64,000 nt of DNA, from positions 1,555,501-1,619,500 of the forward strand of contig JADJXG010000001.1 of the NCBI GenBank assembly GCA_016715965.1. The letters run 5' to 3'. This DNA is from Saprospiraceae bacterium (GTDB lineage: Bacteria > Bacteroidota > Bacteroidia > Chitinophagales > Saprospiraceae). The notes below the pieces were generated by a model. That model ran no database searches, was not told where the DNA came from, and saw only the letters and a list, made by a program, of their open reading frames with translations. Position numbers and translations under genes: made by a program. The first letter of the stretch is position 1. Every line of letters starts with the position of its first letter. Shown one piece after another: positions 59,184 through 64,000 of the stretch.

Positions 59184-59215
59184 AATCCTCCCCAATCGGG
59201 GAGGATTTTTTTTTT
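59184..59215 (+). terminator. Strong rho-independent terminator
   Basis: A perfect 10-bp stem AATCCTCCCC/GGGGAGGATT with loop AATC is followed by T through 59215. It lies about 35 bp after the stop codon of the lipoprotein gene. Confidence 0.93.
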
Positions 59216-59537
59216 GATTGAACCCTGAATTTGTATTAGAATTCAGGTACATAACTTATTGCCTTTTTTTACAGCTCCCTTCTCCTAATTTGTGCTCATT
59301 GAAATATGAATCAGAACTAAGTACATTTCTTTTTAGGCGTATTGCCCTTTTGGTTTTCTCCACGATTCCTAAAGACAATATTGGGTTTTATTTACAAGGG
59401 AAAAAATAAAGAAAATACATCCTGGAATGAACCAGCAAAAAGATAAAACGGATAACTGAATTTGGAGAAATTCAGAATCCTGTTTTTGTGAATAGGCAGG
59501 AAATATTTCACGGAGAGTTCTCCACATCCGAATAAAA
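59216..59537. other. Intergenic region with two inverted repeats, no gene seen
   Basis: About 320 bp before the convergent paa operon end. Two inverted repeats are visible: CCTGAATT...AATTCAGG at 59224-59247, and CTGAATTT-GGAG-AAATTCAG at 59456-59475. On the minus strand the second is followed by TTATCCGTTTTATC, so it may end the paa operon. A 63-codon frame at 59218-59409 lacks any recognisable sequence feature and is not supported as a gene. Confidence 0.45.
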
Positions 59538-60743
59538 TTATACCCTTTCCAAAATCACTGCATATCCTTGACCTACACCAATACACATGGTGCACAAAGC
59601 GTATTGTCCATTCTGACAATGCAATTGTCTTGAGGCTGTTAAAATCAATCGGGCTCCGGTCATACCCAAAGGATGACCCAAAGCGATGGCACCTCCATTG
59701 GGATTAATTCTGGGGTCTTTGTCTTCCAGTCCAAAACTACGTGTACAGGCTAAAACCTGAGCGGCAAAGGCCTCGTTGATTTCAATCAGGTCCATGTCCT
59801 CCAATTTTAAACCAGCTCTGTGGAGCGCCAGTTTTGACGCTTCGACTGGTCCAATGCCCATAATGCGTGGTTCAACACCGGTAACAGCAGAAGCCACGAT
59901 CCGCGTGAGAGGACTTAAGTCATATTGTTGGACCGCTGCCTCTGAGGCAATCAAAAGACAGGCAGATCCATCATTCAGTCCTGAAGAGTTTCCGGCAGTA
60001 ACACTTCCTGCAGATTGAAAAGCTGGTTTGAGTGAGGAGAGTTTGCCAAGCTCCGTATTGGGTTTTGTAAATTCGTCATAAGCAAAGTGGATGGTTTCCT
60101 TTCCTTTTGAAATCTCCACAGGAAAAATCTCAGCTGCATAGTATCCTTGTTCTTCCGCGAGTTTGTATTTTTTTTGAGACCAAAACGCAAACAAATCCTG
60201 GTCTTCCCTTGAAATTTGATAATCTGCTGCGAGGTTTTCTGCGGTCTGTCCCATGCTGTCACAGCCAAATGTGGATCGCATTTTCGGATTGATAAATCTC
60301 CATCCAAATGAACTGTCATACATTTGGGCATCGCGACCAAATGCGGTGGAAGTTTTTGAAATGATCCATGGCCCGCGGGTCATACTTTCTACACCTCCTG
60401 CCAGAAAAATATCGCCTTCAGCTGCAGCGATGGCGCGGTAGGCGTGGACTACCGCAGACATGCCGGAAGCACATAATCTGTTGACCGTCTCTCCGGGTAC
60501 CCTGTGTGGCAATCCCGCTAAAAGTAAGGCCATTCTTGCAACATTTCGATTGTCTTCTCCTGCCTGGTTTGCACAACCCAGGATCACATCATCGATTACT
60601 GCAGGGTCTATTTCCGGATGTCTTTTAACCAATTCGAAAATGGCTTTTGCAGCCAAGTCGTCTGTTCTTACAGTTGACAGACTTCCACCAAAACTTCCGA
60701 TGGCAGTTCTTATTCCATCAATGACAAAACTTTGTCTTTTCAT
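59538..60743 (-). CDS. paaJ: 3-oxoadipyl-CoA/acetyl-CoA acyltransferase (thiolase), PaaJ-like
   Basis: A 401-residue thiolase. The nucleophile is Cys91 (VNRLCASGMSAV), with His357 in GGAIALGHPLGMTG and the acid/base Cys387 in CTMCIGVGQG. It is encoded last in the paa operon, 4 bp overlapping the PaaI thioesterase. This context gives the final cleavage step of phenylacetate breakdown: 3-oxoadipyl-CoA (and the 2,3-dehydro form) to acetyl-CoA and succinyl-CoA. By sequence alone it could be any beta-ketoadipyl-type thiolase; the operon fixes the assignment. Confidence 0.88.
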   Translation of the reverse strand: MKRQSFVIDGIRTAIGSFGGSLSTVRTDDLAAKAIFELVKRHPEIDPAVIDDVILGCANQAGEDNRNVARMALLLAGLPHRVPGETVNRLCASGMSAVVHAYRAIAAAEGDIFLAGGVESMTRGPWIISKTSTAFGRDAQMYDSSFGWRFINPKMRSTFGCDSMGQTAENLAADYQISREDQDLFAFWSQKKYKLAEEQGYYAAEIFPVEISKGKETIHFAYDEFTKPNTELGKLSSLKPAFQSAGSVTAGNSSGLNDGSACLLIASEAAVQQYDLSPLTRIVASAVTGVEPRIMGIGPVEASKLALHRAGLKLEDMDLIEINEAFAAQVLACTRSFGLEDKDPRINPNGGAIALGHPLGMTGARLILTASRQLHCQNGQYALCTMCIGVGQGYAVILERV

Positions 60744-61162
60744 TCTACGATTATTTTATCGGTTCGGTAACAGCATCCTTTAAAAACCGCAACAATATCA
60801 TTGTCCTGATTTTTTACGATCACCTGAAAAGTGCCAATTTTATTGGATTGGGTGATGAGGGCCGCCTCGGCAACCAAAACATCCCCTTTGCGAACAGCCT
60901 TGTTGTGAGAAATGGAGGTCTCAATGGAGACACTCAGTTTGTTGTAGCTGTTGCAGGCAAATGCAAAGGCACTATCGGCCAAAGAATAAGTTATTCCTCC
61001 ATGTGCTACTTCAAATCCATTCAGCATTTCTTCTCTCACGGTCATTCTCAGGATGCAATGCCCTTCAGAGATTTCCAGTTTTTCAATTCCCAACCATTGA
61101 CTGAAACCATCTTTGTTGTACATTTTATCCAGCACTTTATCGTGAATTCCAGGTTCGATCAT
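60740..61162 (-). CDS. paaI: Hotdog-fold thioesterase PaaI
   Basis: The ATG at 61162 gives 140 residues; an earlier ATG at 61225 would overlap paaH by 52 bp. The hotdog-fold signature NGFEVAHGGITYSLADSAFAFACNS contains the active-site Gly-Gly and Asp of PaaI. It hydrolyses hydroxyphenylacetyl-CoA and similar dead-end thioesters, acting as a safety valve. It ends 4 bp within the start of paaJ and begins 11 bp after paaH. Cytoplasmic, operon-regulated with the paa genes. Confidence 0.92.
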   Translation of the reverse strand: MIEPGIHDKVLDKMYNKDGFSQWLGIEKLEISEGHCILRMTVREEMLNGFEVAHGGITYSLADSAFAFACNSYNKLSVSIETSISHNKAVRKGDVLVAEAALITQSNKIGTFQVIVKNQDNDIVAVFKGCCYRTDKIIVE

Positions 61163-61173
61163 CTTGCAGGTAG

Positions 61174-62331
61174 TTAAAAAAATTTTTGATTGGATGCAGC
61201 CATTTTTCTGAGTAGCAATGAGCATCGATAGCGGTCTTCCCGATACTGTTCAAATAGTGAATCCAGTTGATTAACCAAGGTGGAAATACCAAGATCATCT
61301 GCCCATTTGAGAAGTCCTTTCGGATAATTGACTCCCTTGGTCATAGCCAGATCGATGTCTTCCTTAGAAGCTATGTTGTAGTACAATGCTTCAGCCGCTT
61401 CGTTGATGAGCATGGCCAGAATTCTATTTAAAATCATTTGACCAATTTCTGCATTTTTAACGGGTTCTGGAGCAACAAAACCACCGGAATAATCATAAAA
61501 TCCCCTTCCGCTTTTTCGTCCAAGAAAGCCGGCTTCCACCAATCTTTTTTGGGTAAATGAAGGTTTGTATCTCGCATCAAAATAAAATGCCTTAAATACA
61601 ATTTCGGTCACCTGATAATTGACATCATGGCCAATAAAATCCATCAGGGTAAATGGACCCATTTTAAATCCTCCCATTTGCGTCATGGCCCAATCAATCG
61701 TGCTGATGTCGGCAATTCCTTCCTCCAGAATTCGAATGGCTTCTCCATAATAAGGTCTTGCAATTCGGTTGACAAGAAAACCAGGCGTGTCCTTTGCGGT
61801 GATGCCTAATTTTCCAAATTTCTGAACGATTGAAATTGTCCGCGAAATAGTTTGAGCTTCGGTTTGAAGGGCAGGAATAATTTCTACCAATGGCATCAGT
61901 GGGGCAGGATTAAAAAAATGAACACCAATGAATCTTCCAGGCAGTGAAACACTGGTGGCCAGTGAGGTAATGGAAATGGAAGATGTATTGGTCGCGATAA
62001 TGCATTGATCAGATACAACTTTACTGATTTGATGGAAAAGCTCTTTCTTAATATCAGCATCTTCTCGCACCGCTTCGATGACGAGCTCAGCTTGAAAAAT
62101 CTGGTCAAGTTGAGAACACCAATGGAATCTGGACAAAATATTTTGACCTTCTTCCGAAGTCATTTTTGATTTTAAAATTTGGGTTTCGAGAAATTTTTTC
62201 AGATCGGATTTGCAACGCTCCATCATCGGAGTGTGACTGTCAAATACCAGTACTTCGAAGCCAGACATGGCAGCCACTTGTGCTATTCCACTTCCCATGG
62301 TCCCCAATCCAATTACTGCTATCTTATGCAT
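61174..62331 (-). CDS. paaH: 3-hydroxyacyl-CoA dehydrogenase PaaH
   Basis: From the ATG at 62331 (MHKIAVIGLGTMGSG) the protein has 385 residues. The longer frame from 62355 would overlap paaD by 23 bp. It has a NAD-binding Rossmann loop (GLGTMGSG), the catalytic segment NTSSISITSLA and GVHFFNPAPLMPLVEII (the His-containing HFFNP motif), and a C-terminal 3HCDH domain with GRKSGRGFYDYS. A second 3HCDH-like region lies near the end. It oxidises 3-hydroxyadipyl-CoA to the 3-oxo form, the step before PaaJ. Confidence 0.93.
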   Translation of the reverse strand: MHKIAVIGLGTMGSGIAQVAAMSGFEVLVFDSHTPMMERCKSDLKKFLETQILKSKMTSEEGQNILSRFHWCSQLDQIFQAELVIEAVREDADIKKELFHQISKVVSDQCIIATNTSSISITSLATSVSLPGRFIGVHFFNPAPLMPLVEIIPALQTEAQTISRTISIVQKFGKLGITAKDTPGFLVNRIARPYYGEAIRILEEGIADISTIDWAMTQMGGFKMGPFTLMDFIGHDVNYQVTEIVFKAFYFDARYKPSFTQKRLVEAGFLGRKSGRGFYDYSGGFVAPEPVKNAEIGQMILNRILAMLINEAAEALYYNIASKEDIDLAMTKGVNYPKGLLKWADDLGISTLVNQLDSLFEQYREDRYRCSLLLRKMAASNQKFF

Positions 62332-62332
62332 G

Positions 62333-62866
62333 TCAATGGCATTTAAAATAATCAAAGGGTTCTAAACAATCATTGCATTTATAAAATGCCTTACAAGCAG
62401 TGGAACCAAATTCTGAAACACATACGGTAGATTTGGACCCACAACGCGGGCAACACACCATTTTAGAATCATCCATCATGCCTTTGATTCTTTTCATGTT
62501 GACGGGTGGGGCAATCCCATAGGACCGCAATTTTTCTTTTCCTTCCTCTGTCATCCAATCTGTGGTCCAGGGTGGATGAATAACTGTATTTATTTTGATT
62601 GGGGATAATCCCGCTTCCTCCAATGCAAGACGTACAGACATTTCGATGACCCTCATTGCTGGACATCCGGAATAAGTAGGGCTGATATCCAATTCCAAAA
62701 TTCCTGCATTTTCAGAAACAGATCGTATGATCCCCAAATCCAGCACGGATAATACCGGAATTTCAGGATCAAATACATTTTGTAAGACCAGATAGGCCTT
62801 TTCTATTCGAGGAGAGATGCTGCTTGCTTCTGTCATCATGATTGACTTTGATGACAAAATTACCAT
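62333..62866 (-). CDS. paaD: 1,2-phenylacetyl-CoA epoxidase subunit PaaD
   Basis: A 177-residue protein from the ATG at 62866, whose start overlaps paaC by 7 bp; starts at 62839 or 62836 are also plausible. The N-terminal DUF59/MIP18-like fold shows DPEIPVLSVLDLGIIRSV and PTYSGCPAMRVIEM with its conserved Cys. The C-terminal zinc ribbon has CCPRCGS and CNDC motifs plus CKAFYKC. PaaD is needed for maturation of the Fe/Fe-S components of the PaaABCE epoxidase. It lies between PaaC and PaaH. Confidence 0.94.
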   Translation of the reverse strand: MVILSSKSIMMTEASSISPRIEKAYLVLQNVFDPEIPVLSVLDLGIIRSVSENAGILELDISPTYSGCPAMRVIEMSVRLALEEAGLSPIKINTVIHPPWTTDWMTEEGKEKLRSYGIAPPVNMKRIKGMMDDSKMVCCPRCGSKSTVCVSEFGSTACKAFYKCNDCLEPFDYFKCH

Positions 62867-63618
62867 TCCAAACCTGGATAAGCCCGCTGCATGTACTGCA
62901 TTTCCGCCAGCAGAAAACCAAAGTGTTCAGTGTGATATCCTTTTTTTCCTCCGGCTTGTTGCCATGGGTTGGAAGGAATGTTTAAGCGAGCCTCAGCAAA
63001 GGTGGAAGAATTTCTTTGTTGTCTTGAGGACTTTATAATGTCATAATCCGGAGCAATATTTTGATGCATCATGGTTCTTTCAGCATCTGATGGTTCTGTG
63101 ATTTCAGCTTGAAATTCCCAAAGGCGGTCCAAAGCGGTTTGAATCTTTTGTTGACTTAGTTCCGTTCCATCACCAAGGCGAATGACCCAATCCCTGCTCC
63201 ACTTGTAATGATATTGGGTTTCTTTTAATGATTTGTCAGCAATGTGTGCCAATTGGGTATCTGCAGAGCGATTCATTTTTTCAAAAAATTCAATATAAAA
63301 CGAGTCAATCAAGAACTGTCTCATCACTGTAAATGCAAAGTCTGTATTGGGATATTCCGCGAGCAGCACATTTTTATATTCCATTTCATCCCGCATAAAT
63401 GCAAACACATCTTCTGACCTGTGTGCTGAATCCAACTCAGATGCGTATTGATACAACAATCTGGCACGACCGATATGATCCAGAGCGATATTGGTCATTG
63501 CCATGTCTTGCTCTAAAACAGGACCATGGCCACACCATTCACTCAGTCTTTGAGATAAGATCAAAGAATTATCAGCGTGAATCAGGATGAAGTCCAAAAG
63601 TGGATTGCCATTGCTCAT
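62860..63618 (-). CDS. paaC: 1,2-phenylacetyl-CoA epoxidase structural subunit PaaC
   Basis: A 252-residue all-helical subunit that pairs with PaaA in the epoxidase complex. Landmarks: LILSQRLSEWCGHGPVLEQDMAMTNIALDHIGRAR, then MRDEMEYKNVLLAEYPNTDFA and SLKETQYHYKWSRDWVIRLGDGT. The ferritin-like helices resemble PaaA but lack a full di-iron ligand set, in line with a structural role. It starts 3 bp after paaB stops, and overlaps paaD. Confidence 0.95.
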   Translation of the reverse strand: MSNGNPLLDFILIHADNSLILSQRLSEWCGHGPVLEQDMAMTNIALDHIGRARLLYQYASELDSAHRSEDVFAFMRDEMEYKNVLLAEYPNTDFAFTVMRQFLIDSFYIEFFEKMNRSADTQLAHIADKSLKETQYHYKWSRDWVIRLGDGTELSQQKIQTALDRLWEFQAEITEPSDAERTMMHQNIAPDYDIIKSSRQQRNSSTFAEARLNIPSNPWQQAGGKKGYHTEHFGFLLAEMQYMQRAYPGLEW

Positions 63619-63621
63619 GAA

Positions 63622-63903
63622 TTACATGTGTTTTAATTCCTCAGGAAGATCATAAAAAGTAGGATGCCTATAAATTTTATCCATGGCGGGTTCGAACATT
63701 GCTTCCGCTTCTCCGGGATCAGATGCGACGATGTTTTTGGATTCTACTACCCAAATGCTTATTCCTTCCATTCTTCGGGTATAAACATCCCTTGCATTTT
63801 CAATGGCCATTTGCGCGTCAGCTGCATGAAGGCTGCCTACATGCCGATGGTCCAATCCATTTTTACTGCGAATAAAAATTTCAAATAAAGGCCAGTTTTT
63901 CAT
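63622..63903 (-). CDS. paaB: 1,2-phenylacetyl-CoA epoxidase subunit PaaB
   Basis: A 93-residue PaaB: WPLFEIFIRSKNGLDHRHVGSLHAADAQMA is the family N-terminus, followed by NARDVYTRRMEGISIWVV. PaaB is a small essential subunit of the PaaABCE complex. It sits between paaA and paaC with short gaps. Confidence 0.95.
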   Translation of the reverse strand: MKNWPLFEIFIRSKNGLDHRHVGSLHAADAQMAIENARDVYTRRMEGISIWVVESKNIVASDPGEAEAMFEPAMDKIYRHPTFYDLPEELKHM

Positions 63904-63911
63904 TTTGACGA

Positions 63912-64000
63912 TTATGCGGTTTTTCGATTTCTTTTTTCAGCATGAACCATGGCGGCCTCTCTTACCCACGCTCCTTCAAGGTGTGCATTCAATCGATCAG
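63912..64000 (-). CDS. paaA: 1,2-phenylacetyl-CoA epoxidase subunit PaaA (C-terminal end only)
   Basis: Only the last 29 codons are in the window: the frame reads DRLNAHLEGAWVREAAMVHAEKRN before a basic end and stops at TAA (63912-63914). The EGAWVREA segment near the C-terminus and its place before paaB fit PaaA, the catalytic di-iron subunit. The catalytic part lies outside the window, so only its identity by position and tail is supported. Confidence 0.75.
   Translation of the reverse strand, partial: DRLNAHLEGAWVREAAMVHAEKRNRKTA

Noticed and set aside
59218..59409. 63-codon open frame after the strong terminator
   Set aside because: It starts inside the region just after the terminator, covers an inverted repeat, and has no recognisable feature.

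Overview
The window is a 64 kb chromosomal segment from a member of the phylum Bacteroidota, most likely a Saprospiraceae-type lineage (the family is inferred, not proven). Several signs agree. There are four secreted proteins with type A C-terminal sorting domains of the type IX secretion system (T9SS), plus a broken fifth, and one with a type B (gliding-associated) sorting domain. Promoter-like boxes match the Bacteroidota -7 consensus TAnnTTTG. The window also carries DUF2851, DUF3109, DUF4230 and DUF3108 proteins, an RprX/RprY-like two-component pair, and a MurA with Asp in place of the catalytic Cys. Base composition looks AT-rich and fairly even. I see no rRNA, tRNA, insertion sequence, prophage or CRISPR array.

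Layout. 1-7.3 kb holds an HTH regulator cut by the window edge, then exported proteins: a T9SS cargo, a secreted alpha/beta hydrolase, two tandem duplicated propeller-like lipoproteins and an outer-membrane barrel. 7.6-14.3 kb holds a two-domain M16 peptidase behind a BlaI-like operator, release factor 1, a MacB/FtsX-type permease and a CNNM/CBS membrane protein. 14.5-24 kb is the cell-shape and envelope block: mreB-mreC-mreD-PBP2-folA-DUF2851 (no rodA), then a barrel protein, lpxK and a Wzi-like barrel. 24-28 kb is a parC-murA operon. 28.7-31.7 kb is a compact three-gene cluster: a SET-domain protein, a D-Ala-D-Ala-ligase-like ATP-grasp enzyme and an ATP-grasp/SET fusion. 31.9-39 kb holds an ASKHA-fold membrane protein, a blaI-blaR1-PDZ operon and a C25-like T9SS protease. 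39-47 kb holds DUF3109, a two-component system, a GH113-like glycosidase, a T9SS esterase, small conserved proteins and a YbeY/alkyltransferase-like fusion. 47-53.6 kb has a nonsense-riddled T9SS pseudogene, a polysaccharide flippase, a large type B T9SS protein and an 80-bp tandem repeat array. 53.6-59.2 kb has DUF4230/DUF3108, ruvC, YceI, anmK and two lipoproteins. 59.5-64 kb is the distal part of a phenylacetate degradation operon, paaA(partial)-B-C-D-H-I-J.

How the genes work together. Much of the window serves the envelope: peptidoglycan synthesis and recycling (murA, PBP2, Mre proteins, anmK), lipid A (lpxK), surface barrels and T9SS cargo. The BlaI-type regulator probably controls its own operon (a BlaR1-like metalloprotease and an exported PDZ protein). 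It probably also controls the distant M16 peptidase, because both have almost the same 16-bp palindrome upstream. The paa operon encodes epoxidation of phenylacetyl-CoA and the terminal beta-oxidation-like steps.

The best candidate for an undescribed system is the SET / ATP-grasp / ATP-grasp-SET cluster at 28.7-31.7 kb. It pairs two different peptide-ligase-like enzymes with two SET methyltransferase domains in a translationally coupled operon. This suggests a ligation-plus-methylation pathway acting on an unknown peptide, protein or metabolite. Other notable items are the shared palindromic operator, the YbeY-alkyltransferase-like fusion, the pseudogene whose only lesions in the preserved part are in-frame stops, and the 80-bp array.
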